In this document: piece after piece, positions 51,017-62,183 of the stretch
Position numbering within the stretch: position 1 is the first letter of the stretch
How the letters are laid out: each line of letters opens with the position of its first letter
NCBI RefSeq assembly: GCF_900113875.1
Contig: NZ_FORA01000003.1
Span: forward strand, 1 to 64,000
Reading direction: 5' to 3'
Length of the DNA: 64,000 nt
From: Jannaschia pohangensis
Lineage (GTDB): Bacteria; Pseudomonadota; Alphaproteobacteria; Rhodobacterales; Rhodobacteraceae
Notes under the pieces: model-generated
What the model saw: only the letters and a program-made list of their open reading frames with translations
Database searches by the model: none
What the model was told of the DNA's origin: nothing
Program-made: the position numbers and the translations under genes

Positions 51017-52436
51017 GCGCAGCCGCGGCGGCAGTCGCCAGTCCCTCGATCCCGAACATGCCCGCGACACCCACCACCAGCAGGACGGCAGAGCTGACCA
51101 TCGCGATCCACTGGATCCCGGACATGCCACGATCCAGCGGCGAGTCGGATTCGCCGAAATACATGAAATAGACGATCCGCAGGTAGTAGAACGCCCCGAT
51201 GACCGACGCGATGACCCCCAGGACCGCAAGCCAGGTCAGTCCGGCATCGACGGCGGCCTGCAACACGAAGAGCTTGGCGAAGAAGCCGAGCATCGGCGGG
51301 ATGCCCGCAAGGCTGAACATCAGGATCAGCAGGGCGATGGCCGCGCCGGGGCGCGCCTTCGACAGTTGCGACAGCGCGCCGATATCCGTGGTCTCCATCC
51401 CGTCGCTGGTCATGGACAGGATGAACGCGAAGGTGCCGATGTTCATAACGACATAGATCGCCATGTAGAGGAGCATCGCCTGCACCCCGCCCGCCGTCCC
51501 GGCGGCCAGACCCATCAGGGCAAAGCCCATATGGGCGATCGAGGAATAGGCCATCAGGCGCTTGATGTCGCGCTGGCCGATGGCGGCGATGGCGCCGACG
51601 AACATCGAGATGACCGACAGAAGGGCCACGATCTGTTGCCAGTCGCCGACGATTCCGCCGAAGGCATCGTGGACGACACGGGCGAACATGGCGATGGCCG
51701 CGACCTTGGGGGCCGTTGCGAAGAAGGCGGTGACCGGCGTGGGCGAGCCTTCGTAGACGTCGGGCGTCCACATGTGGAAGGGCGCGGCCGAGACCTTGAA
51801 CGCCAGGCCCGAGATCATGAACACGAGACCAAACAGCAGCCCGAGCGGGGCGTCGCCCGCCGCGGCGGCGATGACGCCCGCGAAATCGGTGGTGCCCGCA
51901 AAGCCGTAGGTCAGCGAGATACCATAAAGCAGGAGGCCCGACGACAGCGCGCCCAGGACGAAATACTTGAGACCCGCTTCGGTCGACTTCACATGGTCGC
52001 GCCGCATGGAGGCGACGACGTAGAGTGACAGGGATTGCAGCTCGAGCCCCATGTAGAGCGTCAGAAGGTTGCCCGCGGAAACCATGACCATCATCCCGAT
52101 GACCGACAGGGTGATGATGAGCGGGTATTCGAATTTCATCAGGCCGACGCGGCCCATGTAATCCTGCCCCATCACCAGAACGACCGCCGCGGACAGCAGG
52201 ATCGTGACCTGCGCAAAGCGCGAGAAGGCGTCCTTGACGATCATGCCGTCAAAGCCGCTGCCGCTGTTGGACGACAGGCCGATCCAGATCGCGACCAGCG
52301 TCAGCACCGCCGCCGTGAGCCAGACCAGAGGCCGGGCCAGCGCGTCCTTGGTGGTGTAGACCGCGCCCAGAAGGGCCACCATGACATAGACCGCAAGGAC
52401 GATCTCGGGAAGGATGAGGGAAAGATCAGCGCTCAT
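51006..52436 (-). CDS. nuoN: NADH-quinone oxidoreductase subunit N
   Basis: 476 residues, about 14 transmembrane segments. [20 protein letters not shown] starts the antiporter-like fold. [18 protein letters not shown] contains the family Glu, and [17 protein letters not shown] carries the key Lys/His-type channel residues. It is a proton-pumping antiporter-like subunit of complex I. The nuoM stop is 9 bp upstream. Confidence 0.96.
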   Translation of the reverse strand: MSADLSLILPEIVLAVYVMVALLGAVYTTKDALARPLVWLTAAVLTLVAIWIGLSSNSGSGFDGMIVKDAFSRFAQVTILLSAAVVLVMGQDYMGRVGLMKFEYPLIITLSVIGMMVMVSAGNLLTLYMGLELQSLSLYVVASMRRDHVKSTEAGLKYFVLGALSSGLLLYGISLTYGFAGTTDFAGVIAAAAGDAPLGLLFGLVFMISGLAFKVSAAPFHMWTPDVYEGSPTPVTAFFATAPKVAAIAMFARVVHDAFGGIVGDWQQIVALLSVISMFVGAIAAIGQRDIKRLMAYSSIAHMGFALMGLAAGTAGGVQAMLLYMAIYVVMNIGTFAFILSMTSDGMETTDIGALSQLSKARPGAAIALLILMFSLAGIPPMLGFFAKLFVLQAAVDAGLTWLAVLGVIASVIGAFYYLRIVYFMYFGESDSPLDRGMSGIQWIAMVSSAVLLVVGVAGMFGIEGLATAAAAALVN

Positions 52437-52445
52437 GTCCGGTCC

Positions 52446-53993
52446 TCAATGGTCGGCCGAGGCGACATCGTGACCCAGCACGAGATCCGCCGTGGCGATG
52501 TCATAATTGGCGACGAGATTGGCGACCGACGGGCCGATGATATCGGTGATCAGGCTCGGGTAGACACCGAAGAGCAACGTGGCCACGATCAGCGGGGCGA
52601 AGATGGCCCGTTCACGCCCGGTCATGTCGGTGATCGAGCGCAGGCTCTCCTTGATGAGGTCGCCGAAGACGACCCGCCGATAGAGCCAGAGCGCATAGGC
52701 CGCCGACAGGATCACGCCCGACGTGGCGACAAGGGCGACCCAGGTGTTGACCTGGAACACACCCATCAGCGTCAGGAATTCACCGACGAAGCCCGAAGTG
52801 CCCGGAAGGCCGACGTTCGCCATGGTAAACAGCATGAACACCAGCGCATAGGCCGGCATCCGGTTCACCAGGCCGCCATAGGCGTCGATGTCGCGGGTGT
52901 GCATCCGGTCATAGATCACGCCGACACACAGGAAGAGCGCGCCCGACACGAAGCCGTGGCTGATCATCTGGAAGATCGCGCCGTCGACGCCCTGCTGATT
53001 TGCGGCGAAGATGCCCATGGTGACATAGCCCATGTGCGCGACGGACGAATAGGCGATCAGCTTCTTCATGTCCTGCTGCATCATCGCCACCAGCGAGGTG
53101 TAGACGATGGCGATGGCCGACAGCCACAGGACCAGCGGCCCCATCACCTCGGACCCGACCGGGAACATCGGCAGCGAGAAGCGCAGGAAGCCGTAGCCCC
53201 CCATCTTGAGCAGGATCGCCGCCAGCACGACCGACCCGGCGGTCGGGGCCTGCACGTGCGCATCCGGGAGCCAGGTGTGGACCGGCCACATCGGCATCTT
53301 GACCGCGAAGCTGGCGAAGAAGGCGAGCCAGAGCAGGGTCTGCATCCCGCCCACGACACTGATGCCCAGAACGTTGAGCGGCGCATAGCTGAACTGGTGC
53401 GACAGCAGCGTCGGGATGTCGGTGGTGCCCGCATCCAGATACATCGCGATCATCGCCACCAGCATCAGGACGGACCCGAGCAGGGTGTAAAGGAAGAACT
53501 TGAACGCCGCATAGATGCGGTTCGCCCCGCCCCAGATGCCGATGATGAGGAACATCGGGATGAGGCCCGCCTCGAAGAAGACGTAGAACAGCACGAGATC
53601 GAGCGCGCAGAACACCCCGATCATGAGCGCCTCGAGCACCAGAAGGGCCACCATGTAGTCCTTCACCCGGTGCGTCACGTCCCAACAGGCCGCGATGACC
53701 AGCGGCATCAGGAAGGTGGTCAGCATCACGAAGAGGACGGAAATGCCGTCGACGCCCATCTTGTAGGTGAAGGTCGACAGCCAGGCGCGCTCTTCCACGA
53801 ACTGGAAGTCGGGGTTCTGCGGATCGAAGCCCGCCAGGATGAACAGTGACACGAGGAACGTGAAGCTGGTCGCACCGAGGGCCAGCCACTTGGCATTGCG
53901 CTGTGCCGCCGCATCATCGCCGCGCAGAAACAGCGCGAGGATGGCGGCCGCGATCAGCGGTGTGAAGGTGACAATGGAGAGAAGATTATCCAT
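52446..53993 (-). CDS. nuoM: NADH-quinone oxidoreductase subunit M
   Basis: 515 residues, about 14 transmembrane segments. It has the conserved Glu in [20 protein letters not shown], the [20 protein letters not shown] loop and [18 protein letters not shown]. It forms the central proton pump of the membrane arm. It lies 4 bp after nuoL. Confidence 0.96.
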   Translation of the reverse strand: MDNLLSIVTFTPLIAAAILALFLRGDDAAAQRNAKWLALGATSFTFLVSLFILAGFDPQNPDFQFVEERAWLSTFTYKMGVDGISVLFVMLTTFLMPLVIAACWDVTHRVKDYMVALLVLEALMIGVFCALDLVLFYVFFEAGLIPMFLIIGIWGGANRIYAAFKFFLYTLLGSVLMLVAMIAMYLDAGTTDIPTLLSHQFSYAPLNVLGISVVGGMQTLLWLAFFASFAVKMPMWPVHTWLPDAHVQAPTAGSVVLAAILLKMGGYGFLRFSLPMFPVGSEVMGPLVLWLSAIAIVYTSLVAMMQQDMKKLIAYSSVAHMGYVTMGIFAANQQGVDGAIFQMISHGFVSGALFLCVGVIYDRMHTRDIDAYGGLVNRMPAYALVFMLFTMANVGLPGTSGFVGEFLTLMGVFQVNTWVALVATSGVILSAAYALWLYRRVVFGDLIKESLRSITDMTGRERAIFAPLIVATLLFGVYPSLITDIIGPSVANLVANYDIATADLVLGHDVASADH

Positions 53994-53997
53994 GGTC

Positions 53998-56079
53998 TCA
54001 GTTCCCGGCTCCGATGGTCGTCCAGGTGATCAGGATCACGATCCCGATGACCATCGCGAAGGCGTAGGTGAAGATGTACCCCGACTGGGCCTTGTTGAGC
54101 CACTTGGTGGCCAGCGGCACGATCCCCATGGCCAGCCCGTTGATCGAACCGTCGATGACGTTCCCGTCGCCCTTCTTCCACAGGAAGGTGCCAAGCCACT
54201 TGGCGAAGCGGACGAACAGGAAGTCGTAGATTTCGTCGAAATACCACTTGTTGAGCAGAAGCCGGTGCAACGGGGCCAGCGTGTCCGCCCATTGGCGCGG
54301 CAGGGCGGGCGCGCGGATGTAGAACAGCCAGGCCGTCAGCAGCCCGAGGAGCATCGCCACGAAGGGCGAAACCTTGACCCACTTGGGCACCAGATGCGCC
54401 TCGTGGATGATGTGGTTCTCGGGACCGATGAAAATCGCCCCCTCGCCCGGCACCTGGGGCGCGCGCTCGTGCGGCTCCTCGCCCTCGCCCTCGGTCGCGG
54501 CATGGGCCACGCCGATCAGGCCGCCGGTCGCGGTGGCATGTGCCTCGGCCCCCGGCACGCCCATGAAGTGATCGACCTGTTCCTGGCTGCCAAAGAACGG
54601 ACCGTAGAACACCATCCCGGCCAGCACCGACCCCACGGCCAGAACGCCAAGCGGGGCGGTCATCACCTTGGGGCTTTCGTGGGCGTGATCATGGGTGTGC
54701 TTGTCGCCGCGCGGCGTGCCGTAGAACGTCAGGAACATCAGCCGCCAGCTGTAGAAGCTGGTGAACAGCGCCGCGATGACCAGGGCCCAGAAGGCAAAGC
54801 CCCCCGCGGTGCCCGCATATGCGACCTCGATCACGGCATCCTTGGAGAGGAAGCCCGCGAAACCGATGTGGGTCAGCGGGATGCCGACGCCGGTGATGGC
54901 CAGGGTGCCGATCATCATCGCCCAGAACGTCAGCGGGATCTTTTTGCGCAGGCCGCCATAGTTCCGCATGTCCTGCTCGTGGTGCATCGCGTGGATGACC
55001 GACCCGGCCCCGAGGAACAGCATCGCCTTGAAGAAGGCGTGGGTGAACAGGTGGAACATGGCCACCGAATAGGCGCCAAGACCTGCGGCCACGAACATGT
55101 AGCCAAGCTGCGACATGGTGGAATAGGCGATCACGCGCTTGATGTCGTTCTGGACCAGACCGATGGTCGCCGCCACAAAAGCGGTGGCCGCGCCGATGAC
55201 CACGATGAAGGCCATCGCGGCGGGCGCGAATTCCATCACCGGCGACATGCGGCAGACCAGGAACACCCCGGCGGTGACCATGGTCGCGGCGTGGATCAGG
55301 GCCGAGACGGGTGTCGGCCCCTCCATCGCGTCGGGCAGCCAGGTGTGCAGGCCAAGCTGCGCCGATTTGCCCATGGCCCCGATGAACAGAAGGAACGCGA
55401 TCAGGTTCGCGGCGTTCCAGTCCGTCCAGAGGAAACGGATCGTGGTTTCGGCCAGCGCGGGCGCGGCGGCGAACACGTCTTCGAAGTTGATCGAGTCGGT
55501 CAGGTAGAACAGCCCGAAGATGCCGAGCGCAAAGCCGAAGTCACCCACCCGGTTGACGATGAAGGCCTTCATCGCCGCGGCCGAGGCCGAGGGCTTGCGC
55601 CAGTAGAACCCGATCAGGAGATAGGACGCCACGCCCACGCCTTCCCACCCGAAGAACATCTGGAGCAGGTTGTCGGAGGTCACCAGCGCCAGCATCGAGA
55701 AGGTGAAGAACGACAGGTAGGCGAAGAACCGGGGCTTGTAGACCTCGCCCTCGCGCCACTGCGGATCGTGATCCATGTAGCCGAAGGAATAGAGGTGGAC
55801 GAGCGACGAGACGGTCGTCACCACGATCAGCATGATCGCCGTCAGCCGGTCCAGACGGATCGCCCAGTCGGTCAGCAGGCTGCCGCTTTCGATCCAGGTC
55901 AGAAGCTGGATCCGCTCGGTCACGCCGTCATGGGTCAGGAAGACGACCCAGGACAGGATCGCCGACAGGAACAGCAGCGTCGTGGCCGTGACCATGGCGC
56001 CCTTTTCCCCGATGAACTTCCAGCCGAAGCCGCAGATCAGCGCGCCCACCAGCGGGGCGAGGAGGATGATGGTTTCCAT
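53998..56079 (-). CDS. nuoL: NADH-quinone oxidoreductase subunit L
   Basis: 693 residues, about 16 transmembrane segments and the long lateral helix near the C-terminus. [20 protein letters not shown] holds the conserved Glu. [20 protein letters not shown] and [19 protein letters not shown] follow. An insert near 480-570 is rich in His/Glu ([11 protein letters not shown] and [12 protein letters not shown]). It is the distal proton-pumping subunit. It follows nuoK by 4 bp. Confidence 0.96.
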   Translation of the reverse strand: METIILLAPLVGALICGFGWKFIGEKGAMVTATTLLFLSAILSWVVFLTHDGVTERIQLLTWIESGSLLTDWAIRLDRLTAIMLIVVTTVSSLVHLYSFGYMDHDPQWREGEVYKPRFFAYLSFFTFSMLALVTSDNLLQMFFGWEGVGVASYLLIGFYWRKPSASAAAMKAFIVNRVGDFGFALGIFGLFYLTDSINFEDVFAAAPALAETTIRFLWTDWNAANLIAFLLFIGAMGKSAQLGLHTWLPDAMEGPTPVSALIHAATMVTAGVFLVCRMSPVMEFAPAAMAFIVVIGAATAFVAATIGLVQNDIKRVIAYSTMSQLGYMFVAAGLGAYSVAMFHLFTHAFFKAMLFLGAGSVIHAMHHEQDMRNYGGLRKKIPLTFWAMMIGTLAITGVGIPLTHIGFAGFLSKDAVIEVAYAGTAGGFAFWALVIAALFTSFYSWRLMFLTFYGTPRGDKHTHDHAHESPKVMTAPLGVLAVGSVLAGMVFYGPFFGSQEQVDHFMGVPGAEAHATATGGLIGVAHAATEGEGEEPHERAPQVPGEGAIFIGPENHIIHEAHLVPKWVKVSPFVAMLLGLLTAWLFYIRAPALPRQWADTLAPLHRLLLNKWYFDEIYDFLFVRFAKWLGTFLWKKGDGNVIDGSINGLAMGIVPLATKWLNKAQSGYIFTYAFAMVIGIVILITWTTIGAGN

Positions 56080-56083
56080 GATG

Positions 56084-56389
56084 TCAGCCCTTCATCACGT
56101 TGACGTCTTCGACGTCGATGGTGCCGCGGTTGCGGAAGAAGCAGACCAGGATCGCAAGGCCGATGGCCGCCTCGGCGGCGGCGACGGTCAGGACGAACAG
56201 CGTGAACACCTGCCCTGTCAGATCGCCCAGAAAGCCCGAGAAGGCGACGAAATTGATGTTCACCGCCAGAAGCATCAGCTCGATCGACATCAGGATGATG
56301 ATCACGTTCTTGCGGTTAAGGAAAATCCCGAAAATCCCGATGACGAACAAGGCCGCCGCCACGGTGAGGTAGTGTTCCAATCCGATCAT
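56084..56389 (-). CDS. nuoK: NADH-quinone oxidoreductase subunit K
   Basis: 101 residues from ATG 56389 with GGAGGGACG upstream. Three transmembrane helices. The two conserved membrane glutamates are in [14 protein letters not shown] and [15 protein letters not shown]. The C-terminus is [14 protein letters not shown]. Distance to the preceding secreted-protein gene is 181 bp, which contains nothing obvious. Confidence 0.95.
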   Translation of the reverse strand: MIGLEHYLTVAAALFVIGIFGIFLNRKNVIIILMSIELMLLAVNINFVAFSGFLGDLTGQVFTLFVLTVAAAEAAIGLAILVCFFRNRGTIDVEDVNVMKG

Positions 56390-56570
56390 CTCGTCCCTCC
56401 GGGGTTCTGGCACCCCTTCGCTTCGGTCGGGCGCGTGGCCCGGGGTCATTCTGGCGGCCCGTGTCCGGGGTCGCCGGTCGTGTCGGTCTGCGTGCAGACG
56501 CCTGCCCGCCAAGTGCCTTGTCCGCGCCCGCAGCGCAAGCGGAAGGTGACGTTTTCCTGCCCGATTGGGC

Positions 56571-57131
56571 CTATCTTGCCCCGGGACTGTCCGGGTAGAA
56601 CAGCTTGCAGCCACATAAAAGGTCGATCCGGTCCTTGCGCGGCACGGGTTTGCCCCAGGGCGCCGTGTTGAGCGCGCGGATCGGGTCTGTTTCGCGCAGA
56701 CCCGCGGGTGTCACGATCTCGACCAGCTCGGTCAGGGTCGCCCCCGCCGACAGGTCCACGATGGCGTCAGGGCCGAGCGTGGTGAGAAAATCGGTCGGGC
56801 CGCAGGTGGTGAACGGTCCCTTGCTTTCGTCGACGGGGGCATAGAACATCGTCGCCTCGCGGGATTGGCAATCCGACACCAGAACCGCGACGTTGTTGTA
56901 AAGCAGCGACTGCGCCACGCGGCCATTGCCAAGGTCGACGGCATCGCCGCCACTCAGGTTGTCGCTGCCCCCTCCGTTCGTGAAGGCGCATTGTGCCGTG
57001 ACCTCGACCGGACGGCTCCCACGGATGATCTCCACCGAGGTGCGCGTGTCGGGGAGCAGCGGGCTACAGGCGAGCGTGGGGGCGGCGACGGCGACGACCA
57101 CCGCCGCGGAAAGGCAGGCGAATGTCTTCAC
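56571..57131 (-). CDS. Secreted Cys-rich protein, paralogue 1, inside the nuo operon
   Basis: 186 residues with a signal peptide ([20 protein letters not shown], cut near AC or after). The mature part has spaced Cys ([33 protein letters not shown]) and ends [16 protein letters not shown]. The D-C-x4 and C-x-C-x3-YPD patterns are shared with the adjacent gene at 57128, so the two are paralogues. It overlaps that gene by 4 nt. Function unknown. Confidence 0.75.
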   Translation of the reverse strand: MKTFACLSAAVVVAVAAPTLACSPLLPDTRTSVEIIRGSRPVEVTAQCAFTNGGGSDNLSGGDAVDLGNGRVAQSLLYNNVAVLVSDCQSREATMFYAPVDESKGPFTTCGPTDFLTTLGPDAIVDLSAGATLTELVEIVTPAGLRETDPIRALNTAPWGKPVPRKDRIDLLCGCKLFYPDSPGAR

Positions 57132-57613
57132 AGCGAATCTCCTATGACGGATTGGACGGGGACGAGTTCAAAGGCAGGCAGATCGCCGCGGGCGTCGGGA
57201 TAGAGGGCCGCACAGGGGCAGGCTTCGGTCACCATCGGGGAAATCACCGTATCGCGCCCGACGCCCTCCAGATCCCGGGCCAGATCGGCGAGGGCGAAAA
57301 ACGCCGGTGAGCGGCGGGAAAACCGGTCCAGAACGTCCCGCCCCGCATCCCGGCGGTCAAAGGCACGGTCGCGGACCCCTTCTTCGCGCAGGCGACTGGA
57401 CAGGACCATCTGCCCCCGGCAATCGGCCACCAGAAGATCGCTCGCCACCCCTTCCTGTGCCCACCAGACCTCCCACGCGACATAGCCCGCCCCAAGATCA
57501 CGCGCGCCCGCCTCGCCCCCGTGCGAAACATTCGTAGTCCGGTTGCACTGCTCCAACTCAAGCGCAAAGGCCGGTTGCACCAGGGCAAACGATATCACGG
57601 CAGCGCGGATCAT
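57128..57613 (-). CDS. Secreted Cys-rich protein, paralogue 2, inside the nuo operon
   Basis: 161 residues with a signal peptide (MIRAAVISFALVQPAFA|LE). Cys occur in LEQCNRTTNVSHGG, LLVADCRGQMVLSSR and VTEACPCAALYPDARG. The layout C...GG...LG.G.V...DC...CxC...YPD matches the neighbouring paralogue. It lies between nuoJ (97 bp upstream) and nuoK. Function unknown; a periplasmic role is expected. Confidence 0.75.
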   Translation of the reverse strand: MIRAAVISFALVQPAFALELEQCNRTTNVSHGGEAGARDLGAGYVAWEVWWAQEGVASDLLVADCRGQMVLSSRLREEGVRDRAFDRRDAGRDVLDRFSRRSPAFFALADLARDLEGVGRDTVISPMVTEACPCAALYPDARGDLPAFELVPVQSVIGDSL

Positions 57614-57709
57614 GGGTCAGCGGAGTGGCCGTGCGGGGGCGGAAGACTGCGGGTTCGCAACCGCGGGACCGGCGAATACGAGGCCAAGCGCGACCGCCCG
57701 CAGCACGGG

Positions 57710-58324
57710 TCAGAGCCCCTGCCCGGGCTTCACATCCGTCACGTTCATCGCCTTGGCCGGATCGCGCCACATCTGGTGCAGCACGTTCTGGCGCTTGACG
57801 TCCTTGCGGTGGCGCAGCGTCAGGGCAATCGCCCCGATCATCGCGACCAGCAGGATCAGGCCCGACAGCTGGAACATGACGAAATACTGGTCGTAAAGGA
57901 CGAGGCCAAGCGCTTCGGTGTTCAGGGTCGGCGGCGTCTCGATCGCGGCCAGACCCGGCGCGATCTCCAGCCCTTCGGCGGTTTCCCAGACGCCGTAGGC
58001 AATTGCCAGCTGCATCAGCAGGACGATCCCGATCAACCCGGCCAGCGGCACATACTTGGCCATCTCGGCCTTCAACTCGGCGAAATCGACGTCGAGCATC
58101 ATGACCACAAAGAGGAACAGCACCGCGACCGCGCCCACGTAGACGATGATCAGCAGCATCGCGACGAATTCCGCCCCCAGAAGGACGAACAGCCCCGCCG
58201 TCGACAGGAACGTCAGGATCAGCCAGAGCACCGAATGCACCGGGTTGCGCGACACCACAGTCATCAATCCGCCCGAAACGGTGATGACGGCGAACAGATA
58301 AAAGGCGAAATCGAGAACGGTCAT
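57710..58324 (-). CDS. nuoJ: NADH-quinone oxidoreductase subunit J
   Basis: 204 residues from ATG 58324, overlapping the CMD gene stop (ATGA). Five hydrophobic helices. [20 protein letters not shown] and [20 protein letters not shown] (the pi-bulge-containing TM3) are NuoJ hallmarks. The tail is [20 protein letters not shown]. It is part of the membrane arm near the quinone site. Confidence 0.95.
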   Translation of the reverse strand: MTVLDFAFYLFAVITVSGGLMTVVSRNPVHSVLWLILTFLSTAGLFVLLGAEFVAMLLIIVYVGAVAVLFLFVVMMLDVDFAELKAEMAKYVPLAGLIGIVLLMQLAIAYGVWETAEGLEIAPGLAAIETPPTLNTEALGLVLYDQYFVMFQLSGLILLVAMIGAIALTLRHRKDVKRQNVLHQMWRDPAKAMNVTDVKPGQGL

Positions 58325-58710
58325 TCCTTTTCCTCCAGAACCTCGTTGGCGAGCTCCATCGCCTTGTTCATTGCGGGCAGGCCACCGAACAGACCCATGA
58401 GCCCGATGGTTTCGGCGATTTCCTGCTTGGTGGCACCCTGCGCCACGGCCTGGCGGACGGTGATGCGCACCTGCGCCTCGGCCTGCGCGCCAAGCACGGT
58501 CAGACCCGCCAGCGTCAGCAGCATCTTGGTCTTGGCATCCAGACCCTCGGGACTGATGCCCTTGCCCATGAATTGCTCGACCAGTTCGGGCGGCATCGTG
58601 GGCCACAGTTTCTCAAAGCCCGTAGGCGTGAAATGCTCGAGCGCGGGGTTCATGGCCTTGGCCACGTCCTGCATCTGGCCCATCCAGGCAGCGAAGGGGT
58701 TATCGGTCAT
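58321..58710 (-). CDS. Carboxymuconolactone decarboxylase-family protein
   Basis: 129 residues starting [20 protein letters not shown]. The CMD/AhpD fold is seen in [20 protein letters not shown] and [20 protein letters not shown]. The AhpD CxxC pair is absent, so peroxidase-type chemistry is unlikely. It sits between DUF4259 and nuoJ with overlaps on both sides. It is a regular accessory of alphaproteobacterial nuo operons. Confidence 0.85.
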   Translation of the reverse strand: MTDNPFAAWMGQMQDVAKAMNPALEHFTPTGFEKLWPTMPPELVEQFMGKGISPEGLDAKTKMLLTLAGLTVLGAQAEAQVRITVRQAVAQGATKQEIAETIGLMGLFGGLPAMNKAMELANEVLEEKE

Positions 58711-59411
58711 TGGCCTGCCTTCTCGATCCGGTCGATACGCGCCGTCAGCGTGTCCAGGCTGTCGACGACGAAGTACCGCATGTTGGTGATGTCTTTATGG
58801 ACAAGGTGCATCTTGCGCACGAGGTGGCGCAGCATCTCGACCTGCGGATCGCCTGCTCCCGTGTCCGCAACCCGCTCCATCTCGACCATCATGTCGTCGT
58901 AGACCTGATCGACCGTGTCGCGGATCGTCTGTTCCTCGGACATCCCGCCTTCGTCTTCCGGCACGAAGGTGGGGTCGAGGCCGTGGGTTTCGGCTGCCTT
59001 GCGCAGGCGCGCCTCCAAGGCGGAGAGGGCTGTGCGCCAGTCTTCGGCGTCGTCGGTCTCGTCCCACAACGCTGCAAGTTCGGAGCCATCGGCGCGGACG
59101 CGTGACAGAACGGCGACCGCCTTGCCGACCGCGTCGTCATTGAACTTCAACGCGTTCTCGAGCTCATAGGGATCGGCCTTTTCCGTAGCGCGGGACTGCC
59201 CGAGCGAGGTGGCCACAATGTCCGCGGCGGCAACGCCTATGGCGGCGACGCCTGCATCGAGGCCCTGTGCCGACTGAGCGAAGACGGCATCCAGCGCTGC
59301 GATCACTCGTTCGGCGTTGACGACCGGAGGTTCGGATTTGTCGGCCTCAAGGGCCGCCACGAAATCGCCCGCGTCGTCATTGTCGAAACTATCTACGCCC
59401 CAAGTCCCCAT
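58707..59411 (-). CDS. DUF4259-containing protein
   Basis: 234 residues from ATG 59411, sharing one base with the nuoI stop (TGATG). It begins [20 protein letters not shown], the DUF4259 start. The C-terminal half is charged and helical ([34 protein letters not shown]), probably coiled coil. It is cytoplasmic and of unknown function, embedded in the nuo operon. Confidence 0.8.
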   Translation of the reverse strand: MGTWGVDSFDNDDAGDFVAALEADKSEPPVVNAERVIAALDAVFAQSAQGLDAGVAAIGVAAADIVATSLGQSRATEKADPYELENALKFNDDAVGKAVAVLSRVRADGSELAALWDETDDAEDWRTALSALEARLRKAAETHGLDPTFVPEDEGGMSEEQTIRDTVDQVYDDMMVEMERVADTGAGDPQVEMLRHLVRKMHLVHKDITNMRYFVVDSLDTLTARIDRIEKAGQ

Positions 59412-59905
59412 CAGCGATACGGCGCGTCCATCTCGAGGTTCCTGGCGATGACCGCCTCCCACCGCTCCCCGTTGGCCAGAAGCTTGTCCTTGTCATAGAA
59501 CAGCTCCTCGCGCGTCTCGGTCGCATATTCGAAGTTCGGGCCCTCGACGATGGCGTCCACGGGGCAGGCCTCCTGACAGAAGCCGCAATAGATGCACTTG
59601 GTCATGTCGATATCGTAGCGCGTCGTCCGGCGGCTGCCGTCGTCGCGGGGTTCGGCATCGATGGTGATGGCCTGCGCCGGGCAAACCGCTTCGCACAGCT
59701 TGCAGGCGATGCAGCGTTCCTCGCCGTTCGGATAGCGGCGCAGCGCATGTTCCCCCCGGAAACGCGGCGAGAGCGGGCCTTTTTCATGCGGATAGTTCAA
59801 CGTCGCCTTGGGCGCGAAGAAATACTTCAGCCCCAGCTTCATCCCCTGCCACATATCGGCAAGCAGGAAGTATTTGACGGAACGGTTCCAGTCGATCTGA
59901 GTCAT
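59411..59905 (-). CDS. nuoI: NADH-quinone oxidoreductase subunit I
   Basis: 164 residues from ATG 59905, overlapping the methyltransferase stop (ATGA). Two 4Fe-4S motifs, [12 protein letters not shown] and [12 protein letters not shown], carry electrons toward the quinone. The N-terminus [20 protein letters not shown] contains the amphipathic membrane helix and has a decayed copy at 60591-60695. Otherwise full length. Confidence 0.96.
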   Translation of the reverse strand: MTQIDWNRSVKYFLLADMWQGMKLGLKYFFAPKATLNYPHEKGPLSPRFRGEHALRRYPNGEERCIACKLCEAVCPAQAITIDAEPRDDGSRRTTRYDIDMTKCIYCGFCQEACPVDAIVEGPNFEYATETREELFYDKDKLLANGERWEAVIARNLEMDAPYR

Positions 59906-60588
59906 GTTACGATCTCCGGTGAAGCATTGGTTGCCACATCAGGCAGCCAATGGGCGACATAGCTCTTGGGTAGCACGATTCGCTCCACGAAGAGGGCGCA
60001 ATCTGGAAAAAGCGCCTCGACCTCGCCCCGCGAAAGCAGGTTGATGCGGTCGACATGCGCGCGGCGGCTGCCGATGTCGTGCTTGCGGTAGTGCGGCGAC
60101 AGCCACATCATCTTGCGGCGCAATGGCTGCGCAAACCAATGCAGAAACGGCGCTCTGAAGTGCGGCTCGATCGGAAATTCCCATGCGGGTGTCTGCACCC
60201 AACCAGCGGCACCGACCCGTCGCAGTTCCGACGCCATGGCAGCCATGTCCTCCCACGGCCCCACATGCTCGATCACGGAATTCGAATGGATGAAATCGAC
60301 GGACCCGTCGGAGCGGTCGGACAGATCACGAGCATCACCCAATTCGGCCCTGAAGCTCAGATCTCCCTCTGGAAGGTCCCGCTCCAGTTCGGCCGGATCG
60401 TTGTTGAGAAGGACGACCTCCTCCACATCGTCGGTTTTGACATTGGCCCAGTAGTCGGGCCGCCCGCCAACGTCGAAGACAACGACCTTGCGCCCAAGCA
60501 AAGCACGCGCGGCCGCCAGCTTGGTTGCCAGCATCCTTCCCCGCGCCCGCCGAAAGCGGTTGGTGGTCATGTCGTCGAATGACGCCAT
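59902..60588 (-). CDS. Class I SAM-dependent methyltransferase inserted between nuoH and nuoI
   Basis: 228 residues from ATG 60588 ([20 protein letters not shown]). Motif I is [16 protein letters not shown], post-[14 protein letters not shown], and [20 protein letters not shown] is the methyltransferase-11/23 motif IV. The C-terminal part is [17 protein letters not shown]-like. Related proteins are found in polysaccharide or cell-surface gene sets, so the target may be a glycan or small molecule rather than complex I. The gene is preceded by a fragment of nuoI and overlaps true nuoI by 4 nt. Third-position GC is somewhat lower than in flanking nuo genes. Confidence 0.8.
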   Translation of the reverse strand: MASFDDMTTNRFRRARGRMLATKLAAARALLGRKVVVFDVGGRPDYWANVKTDDVEEVVLLNNDPAELERDLPEGDLSFRAELGDARDLSDRSDGSVDFIHSNSVIEHVGPWEDMAAMASELRRVGAAGWVQTPAWEFPIEPHFRAPFLHWFAQPLRRKMMWLSPHYRKHDIGSRRAHVDRINLLSRGEVEALFPDCALFVERIVLPKSYVAHWLPDVATNASPEIVT

Positions 60589-60590
60589 CC

Positions 60591-60695
60591 TCAGATGCCC
60601 CCGGTCGCCTTGGTTGCGAAGAACGTCCTCATCCCCTGCCGCGGATCGGCAAGAGGGAGGCATGTGACGAAACGGTTCCAGTCGGACTGGGTCAT
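60591..60695 (-). pseudogene. Decayed duplicate of the nuoI 5' end (34-codon frame)
   Basis: On the minus strand the frame reads MTQSDWNRFVTCLPLADPRQ, then GMRTFFATKATGGI and TGA. It aligns with Nuo[21 protein letters not shown] and [15 protein letters not shown], with a 12-nt in-frame deletion and scattered substitutions. DNA blocks such as CATCCCCTGCC and AACGGTTCCAGTCG (plus strand) are identical to nuoI. The stop is 2 bp before the methyltransferase ATG and the start is 1 bp after the stop of the secreted-protein gene. It could still be translated as a leader that couples the methyltransferase to upstream genes. Confidence 0.8.
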
Positions 60696-60696
60696 T

Positions 60697-61137
60697 TCAA
60701 CACTGCCCTCCTCTGATACAGCCAATCACCGGAGCCTCGCCGTTTCCCGCATAAACGGCCTCGAGAAGGTCAAGCCGACTCTGCTGCGAGAACCTTTCGG
60801 CAAATGGCATCGATACACCATCAATCCAGACCGGCACGGACTCGTCACCGACAAAGCAATCAACAAACCCGGTGAGATTGTCGAGCACGGCGACCTGTTC
60901 GGCAGTGTAGACCCGTTTTCTGTCAAGCGCCTTGGCAGCGTCCCGCGCCGTGTCGGCGTAGGTTTGCAGCACAACGGGAATATCCAGAACCGACAGCTCA
61001 TCCGCCGTCTTCGTCGCCTCATCGGTGCCGATGGCGCGGAAATAGCGGTCGAGTTCAGCCGAGACGATGACACAGCCGCTCTGTGCGCTGGCCTGTTGCG
61101 CCAGAAGGACCAGACCGATGGACATGAAAAGTCGCAT
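60697..61137 (-). CDS. Small secreted protein inside the nuo operon
   Basis: 146 residues with a signal peptide ([19 protein letters not shown]). The mature part has Cys at SGCVIVSAELDRYF, GFVDCFVGDE and GCIRGGQC. No family recognised. The start shares one base with the nuoH stop (TGATG), so it is coupled to nuoH. Probably periplasmic. Confidence 0.7.
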   Translation of the reverse strand: MRLFMSIGLVLLAQQASAQSGCVIVSAELDRYFRAIGTDEATKTADELSVLDIPVVLQTYADTARDAAKALDRKRVYTAEQVAVLDNLTGFVDCFVGDESVPVWIDGVSMPFAERFSQQSRLDLLEAVYAGNGEAPVIGCIRGGQC

Positions 61138-62174
61138 CAGCCCCCCACTGCAAAGCGGGCCCAGAACCCACCCAGCACCTCGAACTTGGCAAGGAACGCC
61201 ACCAGCACGACCCAGCCCAGCGAGAACGGCAGGAAGACCTTCCAGCCCAGACGCATCAGCTGGTCATAGCGGTAGCGGGGCACGATGGCCTTCACCATGG
61301 CGAAGAGGAAGAAGAAGAACGCCATCTTGGCGACCATCCACAGAGGCGAGTCCGGGATGAACGGGATGGGCGACAGCCAGCCACCGAAAAACAGCAGCGA
61401 GATCAGCGCGCACATCAGGAAGATGGCGATGTATTCACCCGCCATGAACAGAAGGAAGGGCGTCGACGAATATTCGACCTGATAGCCCGCGACCAGTTCC
61501 GACTCCGCCTCGGGCAGGTCAAAGGGCGGGCGGTTCGTTTCGGCCAGCGCCGAGATGAAGAACAGGAAGACCATCGGCAGATGCGGCAGCCAGTACCAGC
61601 CGAAGAAGCCATAGCCCGTGTCCTGCGCCCGCACGATGTCACCGAAGTTGAGCGAGCCGGTCGACAGGATCACGCCGATGATGATGAGTCCGATGGACAC
61701 CTCGTAGGAGATCATCTGGGCCGCCGACCGCAGGGAGCCGAGGAAGGCATATTTGGAGTTCGACGCCCATCCGCCCATGATCACGCCATAGACCTCGAGC
61801 GAGGAAATCGCGAAGACATAGAGGATGGCCACGTTGATGTCGGCCAGAACCCAGGTGTCCCCGAACGGGATCACGGCCCAGGCGATCATCGCCAGCACGA
61901 AAGAGATGAGCGGGGCCAGCATGAAGACCGCGCGGTCCGAACCCGCCGGGATCACGATTTCCTTGACCACGTACTTCAAAGCGTCGGCCACCGTCTGGAG
62001 CGCGCCCCAAGGGCCGACCACGTTCGGGCCGCGCCGCATCTGGACCGCAGCCCAGATCTTTCGGTCCCCATAGACGAGGAACAGCAGCGAGATCATCACG
62101 AAGGCGACGACGGCAAGCGTCTGCGCCAGGATGATCAGAGCGATACCGGGTCCAGTAAGAAAGAATTCGCCCAT
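61137..62174 (-). CDS. nuoH: NADH-quinone oxidoreductase subunit H
   Basis: 345 residues, eight transmembrane helices. [20 protein letters not shown] and [20 protein letters not shown] with [14 protein letters not shown], and [20 protein letters not shown] are conserved NuoH motifs lining the quinone channel. The lipoprotein gene ends 9 bp upstream. Confidence 0.96.
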   Translation of the reverse strand: MGEFFLTGPGIALIILAQTLAVVAFVMISLLFLVYGDRKIWAAVQMRRGPNVVGPWGALQTVADALKYVVKEIVIPAGSDRAVFMLAPLISFVLAMIAWAVIPFGDTWVLADINVAILYVFAISSLEVYGVIMGGWASNSKYAFLGSLRSAAQMISYEVSIGLIIIGVILSTGSLNFGDIVRAQDTGYGFFGWYWLPHLPMVFLFFISALAETNRPPFDLPEAESELVAGYQVEYSSTPFLLFMAGEYIAIFLMCALISLLFFGGWLSPIPFIPDSPLWMVAKMAFFFFLFAMVKAIVPRYRYDQLMRLGWKVFLPFSLGWVVLVAFLAKFEVLGGFWARFAVGG

Positions 62175-62183
62175 TTCACGTCC

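Noticed and set aside
52035-56103. Two long plus-strand frames (604 and 778 codons)
   Set aside because: They are antisense shadows of nuoN/nuoM/nuoL and are extremely rich in His, Arg, Asp and Glu, as expected for the complement of membrane-protein codons.
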